Source: Oscillibacter sp.
Lineage (GTDB): Bacteria; Bacillota; Clostridia; Oscillospirales; Oscillospiraceae
Assembly (NCBI GenBank): GCA_003487665.1
Contig: DNFA01000015.1
Location: forward strand, 152,534 to 173,534
Length of the DNA: 21,001 bases
Direction: 5' to 3'
The notes beneath the pieces were generated by a model. The model did no database searches. It saw only the letters and a program-made list of their open reading frames with translations, and was not told the origin of the DNA. Positions 6,948-13,337 of this stretch are shown piece by piece. The position numbers and the translations under genes were made by a program. Position 1 is the stretch's first letter, and each line of letters starts with the position of its first letter.

Positions 6948-8429
6948 TCATATACGCCATTCGATCCGGACGTGATCGCCGGTAACGCGGATGACCCGGA
7001 TCAGATGCTCCACCACCTGCCGCTTGTCGTCAAAGTTCAGCATCCCCCACAGGGCGGAAGGGTCGCCGATTTCCGTGCCGCCCTCCTCCCTGCGCTGATG
7101 CCGGGAAATGCGCTCTGTAAGCTCCCGCTTTTTCCCGTCCAGCGCCTCGATTCGCTGCTTGATGTAGCGGAGCAGAACGCCGTCCGCCTCTGGCAGCCGT
7201 TCCAGCAGCGCGGCTATCTCCCGCTCCACCTGCGCAAGCTGCGCATTCTGCTCCGGCAAATCGCTGTCAATTGATTTTACTTTACACTTGACGAGAGTGC
7301 CAAGCTGCGTCAGCTTTTGCCGTATCTCATCGCCGATGATTCCCTCAATCTCGTCGGTGTAGATCGTTCCCCCGCCCTTGCAGTCTCCGGAGTTCATTTT
7401 GCCGGAGCACTGGAGATAGCGGGAGCCGGAAGCCGGATAGTGCTTATCCACCAGCGCGTACCCGCAGACGCCGCACTTGATCTTCCCTGCCAGCCAGGTG
7501 TTCTTCGCCTTCTGGCGCGGCCTGACCTGCTGCCCCTCCGCGCACTTGGCGCGGCATTTTAACCACAAATCAGCGGGAATGATCCCCTCGTGGGGTGCCA
7601 GCACCAGATAGTCTCCCTCCGGCGGCGCATGTGCGAATTTCCTCCCCTTGTAGTGGTAGCATCCGTTGGTGCCGATGAAGTCACCGGGATCGTTGACAAT
7701 GACCGTGCCCCGGTCACGGTAGAACCTGTAAACAGCCAGATCGGCGCGGACGTAGACGGGATTGCGCAGGATCTCCGCAAGGCGCGTGCGCACCCATGGC
7801 TTCCCGTTTTTCAGCATCCCGTTGGCCTGCAAACAGCGGGCGATATCGCCGCAGGAGCACTCCGGCTTTGCGTACAGCTCATAGATCAGCCGTACCTGCT
7901 TTGCCTCCTCCTCGTTGACGGCGTACATAGAGGTTCTGACGCCGTCGACGGTCGTGGGGCTCAGACGGAAGCCGTATGGCACCCGGCCGCCCATATAGAG
8001 ACTTTTCTGGCTGCGGGAGTAGTAGGCGTCCGCCACGCGCTTCTGGATCGTCTCCCGCTCCAGCTGGGCGAATACGATGCAGATATTCAGCATGGCGCGC
8101 CCCATGGGGGATGAGGTGTCGAACTTCTCCGTGGTAGATACGAATTCCACCCGGTTGGCCTCAAACCGCTCCATCATCCGGGAAAAATCGAGAATGGAGC
8201 GGCTGATGCGATCCAGCTTGTACACAACGACCCTGCGGATGGTTCCGTTTTCCATGTCGCGCATCATCTCGCCAAAGGCTGGGCGATCGGTATTCTTGCC
8301 GCTGTAGCCCCTGTCGGCGTATACCTTGTATGGCTCCCCCTTCAGCTCATAGCGGCAGAACTCGATCTGGCTCTCGATAGAAATGCTGTCCGCCCTGTCC
8401 ACGGACTGCCTTGCATAGATGGCATTCAT
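6948..8429 (-). CDS. Large serine recombinase (site-specific integrase/excisase)
   Basis: A 493-residue serine recombinase that would cut and rejoin att sites through a 5'-phosphoserine link. The resolvase-type catalytic domain (about 1-140) has the nucleophile Ser9 in YARQSVDR and the DRISRS arginines (74, 77). A Recombinase domain follows (about 160-260), then a zinc ribbon (C319-x2-C322 ... C341 ... C350) and a coiled-coil region (about 390-445), the standard large-serine-recombinase order. The ATG at 8429 overlaps the stop of the 59-aa ORF (ATGA), with GGAGG 7 bases upstream. The gene ends 22 bases from attL. It is the only recombinase in the element and so the likely agent of insertion and excision. 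It is related to the SpoIVCA/CisA type by architecture; orthology is untested. Confidence 0.95.
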   Translation of the reverse strand: MNAIYARQSVDRADSISIESQIEFCRYELKGEPYKVYADRGYSGKNTDRPAFGEMMRDMENGTIRRVVVYKLDRISRSILDFSRMMERFEANRVEFVSTTEKFDTSSPMGRAMLNICIVFAQLERETIQKRVADAYYSRSQKSLYMGGRVPYGFRLSPTTVDGVRTSMYAVNEEEAKQVRLIYELYAKPECSCGDIARCLQANGMLKNGKPWVRTRLAEILRNPVYVRADLAVYRFYRDRGTVIVNDPGDFIGTNGCYHYKGRKFAHAPPEGDYLVLAPHEGIIPADLWLKCRAKCAEGQQVRPRQKAKNTWLAGKIKCGVCGYALVDKHYPASGSRYLQCSGKMNSGDCKGGGTIYTDEIEGIIGDEIRQKLTQLGTLVKCKVKSIDSDLPEQNAQLAQVEREIAALLERLPEADGVLLRYIKQRIEALDGKKRELTERISRHQRREEGGTEIGDPSALWGMLNFDDKRQVVEHLIRVIRVTGDHVRIEWRI

Positions 8430-8605
8430 TTCCTCCCCTCCGCATACCTGACGAATACCTCAAACAGCCTGTCTTTGATGCCGCGCCGCCGCGCTGTCCT
8501 CTCCTCGTCGGGCAGCTGCGGTACGAGATTCTCCACCTGTATTCCGCCCTTCCTGCCGGGTACCGTGCGTGTATTGCTGTCGTATGTAAAGCTTATCTCC
8601 TTCAC
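8426..8605 (-). CDS. 59-aa basic protein overlapping the recombinase gene
   Basis: A GTG-started ORF of 59 residues (begins MKEISFTYDSNTR, ends RYAEGRK). GGAGG lies 7 bases before the GTG at 8605-8603, and the stop overlaps the recombinase ATG by four bases in the ATGA arrangement, strong signs of a real, translationally coupled gene. The protein is Arg/Lys-rich (TARRRGIKDRL) with no membrane segment. No family recognised. Small basic proteins next to serine integrases are often recombination directionality factors or repressors, so either role is possible. This is inference from position and size only. Confidence 0.65.
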   Translation of the reverse strand: MKEISFTYDSNTRTVPGRKGGIQVENLVPQLPDEERTARRRGIKDRLFEVFVRYAEGRK

Positions 8606-8749
8606 AGCATCACCTCCGGTGACGCTGCCATTATATGCCCCAAAAGCCCGCTCTCAGAAGTAAAAACCTAACCATTGTGGAATGGTCGCCGCAAAGGATC
8701 CTTCGTACAATATGCTATGATTACCACGTCACAGAAAGGCTGGTGTGAT
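8606..8749. promoter_or_regulatory. Divergent control region of the element
   Basis: 144 bases between the recombinase operon and the cargo operon. Minus strand: TATAAT (8635-8630) in the context GGCATATAATG, 25 bases before the GTG, with only a weak TTCTGA 18 bases upstream. The CATATAAT form also partly resembles a sigma-E -10. Plus strand: TACAAT (8706-8711), with TTGTGG (8675-8680) too far away at 25 bases. Two dyads sit between: ACCATT-GTGG-AATGGT (8671-8686) and the palindrome AAGGATCCTT (8694-8703), both candidate operators. Confidence 0.45.
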
Positions 8750-9676
8750 ATGAAAGAGCAAACAGAAAAACTGACAGATGCCCAGCTGTCCCAAAAACTG
8801 GGAAGCTGCCAGAAAGCGGAGAGCATCGGCATGCTGCTGGGGATACTCTGCGTTGTGTCCGGCTGCATCCTGATGTTTGTGAAGCGCGATATTATCCTGA
8901 TCTGCGTTCTTGTATTTGTTGGTGTGGCGCTGTTCCTGCTGGTGGCGAAGCCCGCCCAGACGAAGAAAAAAGCGCTGCTGCAGCAGCATCTGGGCAGCTA
9001 TTTCCACGCGGAGCTGACCCGGATGTTTGGTGTGGAACCGGCAGCGCCGGCGCTGCCCATCGACCGGGCGTACCTGAAGGCGGCGAAGCTGTCGGCGGTC
9101 GACTTTACAGAGTGTACCGTGACGGACTTCCACGAGGGCGAGCACAAGGGGCTGCGGTTCTCCGCGGCCAACGTGGAGCTGCGCCGCACGGTGGAAGAAA
9201 AGTCCGGCCCCGACAACGACAACTGGATGACCCGAACCGAGACGCTGTTCCGCGGCATCGTGGTTCGCTGCAAGGACATCTGTGACCCGGCGCTGGACAT
9301 TGCCCTGAACGATATGTTCCGGGAGCGGAAGAAGGACGACATCACCGACCCTGCCGCCTTCCGGAAGCACTTCGCCGCTCACACGGCGGATGGCCGAGAG
9401 GCGGACGATCAGGTCACACCGCAGCTTCGTGACCTGGTACAGAAGCTGGAGGCATCTTCCGCCAGCGCCAAGCTGTGCGGTCTTATTCTCCGTGACGGCG
9501 ATCTGACGCTGGCTCTTAACACAAGATATGTTTTCGCGGACGTCCCCGACGAGCTGGATCTGCGGGACATCGACGGTATACGCAAATGGTACACAGCCTC
9601 GCTGACAGGCATGGAGCGCCTTCTGACGCTTCTGCGGGAGAGTCCCGCGCTGTCCGGCGCAGGAGCGAAGGAGTGA
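8750..9676 (+). CDS. Two-helix membrane protein, DUF3137-like
   Basis: A 308-residue protein. A short N-terminal helix (LTDAQLSQKLG) precedes two adjacent transmembrane helices (about 27-43 and 47-66), followed by a large soluble domain. The pattern ETLFRGIVVRCK, then FRKHFAAHTADGREADDQVTPQLRDLVQKLE, then a strand-rich LTLALNTRYVF resembles the DUF3137 family, whose function is unknown. The frame is open from 8675; I place the start at 8750, where AAAGG stands 10 bases upstream. It is the first gene of a three-gene cargo operon inside the cotJC element, 3 bases before the next gene. Its N-terminal motif recurs in that neighbour (MTDEQLAQELRKSK), suggesting ancient duplication. Confidence 0.75.
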   Translation: MKEQTEKLTDAQLSQKLGSCQKAESIGMLLGILCVVSGCILMFVKRDIILICVLVFVGVALFLLVAKPAQTKKKALLQQHLGSYFHAELTRMFGVEPAAPALPIDRAYLKAAKLSAVDFTECTVTDFHEGEHKGLRFSAANVELRRTVEEKSGPDNDNWMTRTETLFRGIVVRCKDICDPALDIALNDMFRERKKDDITDPAAFRKHFAAHTADGREADDQVTPQLRDLVQKLEASSASAKLCGLILRDGDLTLALNTRYVFADVPDELDLRDIDGIRKWYTASLTGMERLLTLLRESPALSGAGAKE

Positions 9677-9679
9677 ATT

Positions 9680-10564
9680 ATGGCTAATAAAACGAATATG
9701 ACAGACGAACAGCTGGCGCAGGAGCTGCGCAAAAGCAAGGGCGGCAAATTGGGCGGTACGCTCCTCTCTCTTTTAGGCGTGGTCGTCGCTATAGTGGGTA
9801 TCGTGCTGGGCGGCAGCATCGTATTGATCGTCATTGGCGGCGTGCTTCTCGCTCTGGGACAGATGGTGCAGGGAAAGCGCAAAGAGGCCGCTGACCGGCA
9901 GGTATTCGATACCCTCGCGCCGGAGGTAGTGAACTCTGTTTTTGAAAACGCTGACCTCTCCCCTGCCGAGCATACTCTGCATGTTGAGGATTCCCACATT
10001 CCTCTGCCGGCCCACTCCTGCCACACGGGCAGCGGATATATCCGCGGGCTTTATGAGGGTCTGCCCACGGAAATGTGTACCGTCGTCCTGACGGACGTGG
10101 ACGAGGTACAGCGGGAGGAGACGGGTCTGTGGGAAAAGAACGAGCGCGTAGTCTATACCGGTCAGTGGATGCTCTGCCGGTTGGGTACGCAGCTTCCGAC
10201 CGGTCTGACGCTCTGGCCGCGCGGGAAGCTGGATAAGCTTTTCAACTCCCGCACCATCAAAACGGAGTATGAGGACTTCAACAAGCGCTTCAATCTCAGC
10301 TGCGATGACGAGCAGTGGGCACTGCGATTTCTGAACCAGAGCCGCATGGAGCGGATCCTCCGCTTGGCGGACAGTGCCTTCAGCGAGTTCGCCGTTACGC
10401 TCTGCGGCGATGGGCGGCTGTATATCGCCGCCCACAGCGGACACAGCTTTTTCGATGCCGGCAAGGGTCGTGAGACACCGGACGCTCTGCGGCAGCGCTT
10501 CACCCGTGAGCTGAAGTGGTTCACGGACGTGATCGACACCTTCCGTCCGGTGTATAGGAGGTAG
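9680..10564 (+). CDS. Two-helix membrane protein, DUF3137-like paralogue
   Basis: A 294-residue protein with the same plan as its upstream neighbour: N-terminal TDEQLAQELRKSK, a Gly-rich hydrophobic hairpin (about 25-62), then a soluble domain. The DUF3137-like core IKTEYEDFNKRFNLSCDDE is followed by ALRFLNQSRMERILRL and the strand GDGRLYIAAHSGHSFFD. GAAGGAG precedes the ATG, whose gap to the previous stop is 3 bases. Function unknown; the soluble domain most likely faces the cytoplasm. Its stop codon lies within the ribosome site of the next gene, so all three cargo genes are coupled. Confidence 0.75.
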   Translation: MANKTNMTDEQLAQELRKSKGGKLGGTLLSLLGVVVAIVGIVLGGSIVLIVIGGVLLALGQMVQGKRKEAADRQVFDTLAPEVVNSVFENADLSPAEHTLHVEDSHIPLPAHSCHTGSGYIRGLYEGLPTEMCTVVLTDVDEVQREETGLWEKNERVVYTGQWMLCRLGTQLPTGLTLWPRGKLDKLFNSRTIKTEYEDFNKRFNLSCDDEQWALRFLNQSRMERILRLADSAFSEFAVTLCGDGRLYIAAHSGHSFFDAGKGRETPDALRQRFTRELKWFTDVIDTFRPVYRR

Positions 10565-10568
10565 AGAT

Positions 10569-10769
10569 ATGCCCCTCTGGTTAGCCGTCGTACTGCTGAT
10601 AGCCGCGCTGACAGGGATCGCGCTGGCCTGTAAATACCTGCAAAAGAGCAGACCGGCGCGCATGCTCTGCATCATCGGCTGCGTGCTGCTGGCGCTGGCC
10701 TGCGCCGTTTACATCGGTCTGACCGTGTTCTTTGTTGACGCGGTCAGTCATCAGGAACCCATATTGTAA
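10569..10769 (+). CDS. Small two-helix membrane protein of the element
   Basis: A 66-residue protein almost wholly hydrophobic, with helices at about 4-21 and 32-54 separated by a KYLQKSRPAR loop that is probably cytoplasmic. AGGAGG (10556-10561) spans the stop codon of the previous gene and sits 7 bases before the ATG. It is the last gene of the cargo operon, ending 48 bases before the attR core. No family recognised; a partner of the two DUF3137-like proteins is plausible. Confidence 0.65.
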   Translation: MPLWLAVVLLIAALTGIALACKYLQKSRPARMLCIIGCVLLALACAVYIGLTVFFVDAVSHQEPIL

Positions 10770-11343
10770 CAGCGACAGCGAGGGAGGGCATGCGCACCCT
10801 CCCTCTTGTACGCTTTGCTTCGCCAAAGCGCTGGAAATGGACGATCTCGCGGGCGCGCAGGAACTTGATGGCGTCGTTCACATCCGGGTCATCGCTGAGC
10901 CGGAGGATGTTGTCGTATGTGAGCCGCGCCTTCTGCTCGGCGGCCAGATCCTCCGTCAGATCGGCGATCATGTCGCCGGTGACGGCGATGGAGCCAGCCG
11001 ACCACGGGAAGCCGGATGCCGCGGTGGGATAGACGCCCGTCGTGTGATCCACAAAATAGGTGTCGAAGCCCGCCGTCCTGATGTCCTCATCGGACAGGTT
11101 TCTGGTCAGCTGGTGCACGATGGTGCCCACCATCTCCAGATGCCCCAGCTCCTCTGTGCCGATATCGGTCAGCAGGCCTTTCAGCTCGGCGTAGGGCATG
11201 GAATACCGCTGGCTGAGATAGCGCAGCGATGCGCCCAATTCCCCGTCCGGCCCGCCGTACTGCGAAATAATGACCGCGGCCAGCTTGGGGTTGGGATTCT
11301 TGATCTTCACGGGATATTGCAGCTTTTTCTCATAGACAAACAT
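10744..11343 (-). CDS. cotJC: CotJC (manganese-catalase-like coat protein), 5' part with element-derived tail
   Basis: Residues 1-175 are CotJC, a spore coat protein of the dimanganese catalase family: MFVYEKKLQYPVKI, then ISQYGGPDGELGAS (Glu35), TEELGHLEM (Glu65, His68), AAEQKAR (Glu136) and AREIVHFQRFGE (Glu166, His169), so the metal-site residues are all kept. From residue 176 the frame crosses the attR core into the element and gains 24 foreign residues (AKRTRGRVRMP...) before TGA at 10746-10744. The true C-terminus lies at 6842-6913. The ATG at 11343 has AAAGGGGA upstream within the end of cotJAB, 3 bases away. As it stands the protein has lost its conserved last 23 residues. It may be mended by excision, or the tailed form may be made in vegetative cells. 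Confidence 0.9.
   Translation of the reverse strand: MFVYEKKLQYPVKIKNPNPKLAAVIISQYGGPDGELGASLRYLSQRYSMPYAELKGLLTDIGTEELGHLEMVGTIVHQLTRNLSDEDIRTAGFDTYFVDHTTGVYPTAASGFPWSAGSIAVTGDMIADLTEDLAAEQKARLTYDNILRLSDDPDVNDAIKFLRAREIVHFQRFGEAKRTRGRVRMPSLAVAVTIWVPDD
10780..10805 (+). terminator. Terminator-like hairpin of the cargo operon
   Basis: A 9-bp stem GAGGGAGGG (10780-10788) with CCCTCCCTC (10797-10805), loop CATGCGCA, followed by TTGTACGCTTTG, only moderately T-rich. It lies between the last cargo gene and the attR core. Confidence 0.6.
10818..10830. repeat. Right attachment core (attR)
   Basis: A 13-bp core CTTCGCCAAAGCG identical to 6913-6925. The left flank, CTTGTACGCTTTG, is element DNA and mirrors the inner flank of attL. 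The right flank is the cotJC 5' coding sequence. On the minus strand the core reads as codons for Arg-Phe-Gly-Glu plus one base in both cotJC pieces. Confidence 0.88.
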
Positions 11344-11346
11344 GAC

Positions 11347-11814
11347 TCAGTTCCCCTTTCCGTCCCACGGCCACGGATCGCTGAGCCATTTGTAGCTGCC
11401 CGGCGTGATATCCGTCTGCATCAGCGGCCCGCACTGCTCCTGATACTTTTTCCGGCCTTCCTGCCCCAGCCGGATGTACGACCAGTACAGCTCCAGCGCC
11501 TGCTGGTCGTCGGAATGGGTGGTCAGATACAGCCCCAGCTCGTCAATGGCGAAGTCCAGTGCCATCAGCTCCAGCAGCGCGCCGTCCACCTGCGGGAAGC
11601 GGGAGCGCAACTCCTTGTGAAACGGCAGATCCAGCCCGGGGAACAGGGTGCCCTGCCGCAGAGCCTCCTGATCGTCGTAGCGGACGGGATCCTTGCCCTG
11701 CACCGCCACATAGGGGAATGCCAGCGCTCCGCAGGACGGAAGCTGCCCGGTACCGTCACTGCAGGCCGGCTGCGTTTCGGCACGTGCCGCCTGCATCGTT
11801 CTCTCTGTATACAA
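11347..11814 (-). CDS. cotJA-cotJB: CotJA-CotJB fusion, spore coat proteins
   Basis: A 155-residue protein. Residues about 31-67 (LAFPYVAVQGKDPVRYDDQE, then GTLFPGLDLPF) match CotJA. Residues about 78-153 (LELMALDFAIDELGLYLTTH, then a final WLSDPWPWDGKG) match CotJB. In Bacillus these are two separate genes ahead of cotJC, so here they are fused. The likely role is spore coat assembly together with CotJC. The start is a TTG at 11814, with AGGAGG (11828-11823) 8 bases before it; the first ATG, at 11796, lacks such a site. A CATAGGAT box (minus strand, near 11873-11866) could be a mother-cell sigma -10, but no good -35 is visible. A hairpin (11843-11861) lies in the leader. Confidence 0.85.
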   Translation of the reverse strand: MYTERTMQAARAETQPACSDGTGQLPSCGALAFPYVAVQGKDPVRYDDQEALRQGTLFPGLDLPFHKELRSRFPQVDGALLELMALDFAIDELGLYLTTHSDDQQALELYWSYIRLGQEGRKKYQEQCGPLMQTDITPGSYKWLSDPWPWDGKGN

Positions 11815-11842
11815 GAGAAGTTCCTCCTTTTTCGTCGGTAGT

Positions 11843-11861
11843 CGAACCGCTTTGCGGCTCG
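11843..11861 (-). other. Leader hairpin of the cotJ operon
   Basis: CGAACCGC (11843-11850) and GCGGCTCG (11854-11861) pair over 8 bp with one wobble and a TTT/AAA loop, 15 bases upstream of the cotJAB ribosome site. No T run follows. It might stabilise the leader RNA. A smaller dyad ACAT-CCT-ATGT (11864-11874) adjoins it. Confidence 0.4.
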
Positions 11862-11904
11862 ATACATCCTATGTCTGCGCTGCCGGCTCGGTTCCTGATA
11901 GGCA

Positions 11905-11936
11905 AAAGCAGAGAGGGCGTCTGCCCTCTCTGCTTT
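11905..11936 (-). terminator. Terminator of the surface-protein operon
   Basis: A perfect 14-bp stem (11905-11918 with 11923-11936, AAAGCAGAGAGGGC), loop GTCT. Read on the minus strand it ends in GCTTTTGCC. It lies 17 bases beyond the stop of the sortase-signal protein. Confidence 0.8.
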
Positions 11937-11952
11937 ACACGTTTATGCGATG

Positions 11953-12588
11953 TTATCCGCGCTTTCCGCGCCTGCGCAGCCACAGAGCCGCCGTGCCCGC
12001 GCCGCTGGCGGCGCACATGGCGCAGTAGGCCAGCGCGCCCATATCCCCGGTCTTGGGCGACCCCACCGGCTCCTCTGTCGCAGACGAGGAATAGTGATAG
12101 ATGGTCACGCTGCACACGCCGGAGAAACCGGAGGCCGCCGGAATATCCACATCCGTCAGGCCGTCTACCGTGCCTACGGAGCGGGAAGCCGTCACGGTCG
12201 CTATGCCGCTCCTCCCCGCCTTCAGGGTGATCGTCCCCAGCAGGAACCGGCCGTTTCCATCGAACACCGCGCTCTCCTCGCCATAGTAGGACAGCGTAAC
12301 GGCGGTGCCGTCCGCGGTGATCTTGCTGTTGGCCGCCGTACCGGCGCTCGTTGCTTCTACGGAGGCGTTATCGCAGTCGATATGCATCTCCGCCGCCGGG
12401 AGTATGTTCGCGCCGGGAGTGCCCGTCAGAAAAACATCCACGGTGAACGTGTTATATCGCTCAACCAGTGTCTGGGATGCGGACAGCAGCAGCGCCGGCT
12501 GCGTTTCCGCGTCGGCCAGTGCCGTGACCGGCAGCAGGCACACCAGCGCCGCCGCCAGCAGCGCCGTGAAAATACCCTTCAGCTTCAT
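11953..12588 (-). CDS. Secreted cohesin-like protein with SPKTG cell-wall signal
   Basis: A 211-residue protein: signal peptide (about 1-25, ending VTALA), then a cohesin-like beta-sandwich (about 34-165; FTVDVFLTGTPGANILPAAEMHIDCD, then AVFDGNGRFLLGTITLKAG). A C-terminal sorting signal follows: SPKTG (177-181), a hydrophobic stretch and RRRGKRG. The proline-x-threonine-glycine motif is a variant of LPxTG, so a sortase would link it to the wall. The ATG at 12588 overlaps the stop of the previous gene (ATGA) and has AAAGGGG upstream; the frame is open further but without a start site. It is the last gene of the operon. Likely role: wall-bound receptor for dockerin proteins. Dockerin binding is inferred. 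Confidence 0.75.
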   Translation of the reverse strand: MKLKGIFTALLAAALVCLLPVTALADAETQPALLLSASQTLVERYNTFTVDVFLTGTPGANILPAAEMHIDCDNASVEATSAGTAANSKITADGTAVTLSYYGEESAVFDGNGRFLLGTITLKAGRSGIATVTASRSVGTVDGLTDVDIPAASGFSGVCSVTIYHYSSSATEEPVGSPKTGDMGALAYCAMCAASGAGTAALWLRRRGKRG

Positions 12589-13334
12589 TTTGTTGCCCCT
12601 TTCCTTTTCACTATCAGCAGCACCGCACAGGCAATGACCACCGCCGCCAAAGCTACCCACAATGCGGTATGCGTCTCCCCTGCCGGTGTATCATGGGCTT
12701 CCTTATCCGCAGCTGCTGTATCTGTGCTTGCAGCTGCGTCTGTATCCCCTGTGCCCGCGCCTTCAGATGTGTCCTCCTCCGGTTCATAGACAGCGCCGGT
12801 ACCGGCCACCACTGTCCCGTCGATGGAGGCGGTGCCGTCCTCGGCTACCTTGACCTCCGGCGTAACAGTCGCACCGGAAATGGCGACCGTCACGGCCTGC
12901 GGCAGCGTGACAGATACCTCCTCGCCGCCGGCCAGTGCAGCGCTGTCGCTGACAGTCAGGACACCATTGGTGCTCCCCGCTGTAAACGTAGCGGTGCCCA
13001 GCGTAAGAGCACCGTTTTCATCGAACACGGCTTTCTGCTCCAGATAGCTGATGCACAGCCGTCCCTCCGCGTATGTGACCAGCGCCCCCGGCACCGTCAC
13101 GGCAGCATCGGTACAGACGCACCCGGCGTAGATCACGTCCACCTGCAAGGTGGAGGGGGCGCTCTCCCCTGCCCTGCCGTGCAGTGTGATACCCGCGGTA
13201 AAGCTGTCGCCGGTGTGCAGCGTCCCGGCAGGCACGTCAATGGAGATGGTATAGCTCTCCGCCGCAAACGCCATTGTCATGCACAGAACAGCAGCGCACA
13301 GCAGCGCGGCCAGCGGTAAAAGTCGTCTTTTCAT
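12585..13334 (-). CDS. Secreted cohesin-like protein with C-terminal membrane anchor
   Basis: A 249-residue protein: signal peptide (1-24, MAFA before AES) and a cohesin-like domain (about 27-155). The domain has the same FDENGALTLGTATFTAG strand pattern as its downstream neighbour (FDGNGRFLLGTITLKAG), which points to duplication. A Thr/Ala/Asp/Glu-rich linker (about 180-218) and a transmembrane helix (about 222-243) ending in KRKGATK follow. No sortase motif is present, so it should sit in the cell membrane facing outward. The start at 13334 has GGAGGGC upstream, within the end of the previous gene, and a 3-base gap. It overlaps the next gene by 4 bases. The cohesin assignment is by pattern, not by alignment. 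Confidence 0.75.
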   Translation of the reverse strand: MKRRLLPLAALLCAAVLCMTMAFAAESYTISIDVPAGTLHTGDSFTAGITLHGRAGESAPSTLQVDVIYAGCVCTDAAVTVPGALVTYAEGRLCISYLEQKAVFDENGALTLGTATFTAGSTNGVLTVSDSAALAGGEEVSVTLPQAVTVAISGATVTPEVKVAEDGTASIDGTVVAGTGAVYEPEEDTSEGAGTGDTDAAASTDTAAADKEAHDTPAGETHTALWVALAAVVIACAVLLIVKRKGATK

Positions 13335-13337
13335 TCG

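Larger units (their letters stand above)
6913..10830. mobile_element. 3.9-kb serine-recombinase element inserted in cotJC
   Basis: The element is bounded by identical 13-bp direct repeats, CTTCGCCAAAGCG, at 6913-6925 and 10818-10830, with the two halves of cotJC outside them. It holds a large serine recombinase reading toward the left end, a 59-aa ORF overlapping it, and a divergent three-gene membrane-protein operon reading toward the right end. No phage structural, replication or conjugation gene is visible. The inner flanks are inverted copies of each other (CAAAGCGTACAGG at 6919-6931; the complement of CAAAGCGTACAAG at 10805-10817). A circularised element would therefore carry a dyad attP with a CTTCGC centre. 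It resembles the skin-type elements of sporulation genes; regulated excision here is an inference. Confidence 0.9.

Noticed and set aside
6785..6985. 67-codon plus-strand ORF over the attL region
   Set aside because: It runs across the terminator and the 3' part of cotJC on the other strand and has no ribosome site.
7590..8114. 174-codon plus-strand ORF inside the recombinase gene
   Set aside because: Antisense shadow of a complete serine recombinase with catalytic and zinc motifs.
6913..10830. Element as an IS or transposon with terminal inverted repeats
   Set aside because: Ends are direct 13-bp cores with att-type dyad flanks and a large serine recombinase; there is no DDE transposase, and excision restores the host frame exactly.
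12589..12660. 24-residue upstream extension of the SPKTG protein
   Set aside because: It overlaps the coding end of the previous gene, lacks a start site and would bury the signal peptide.
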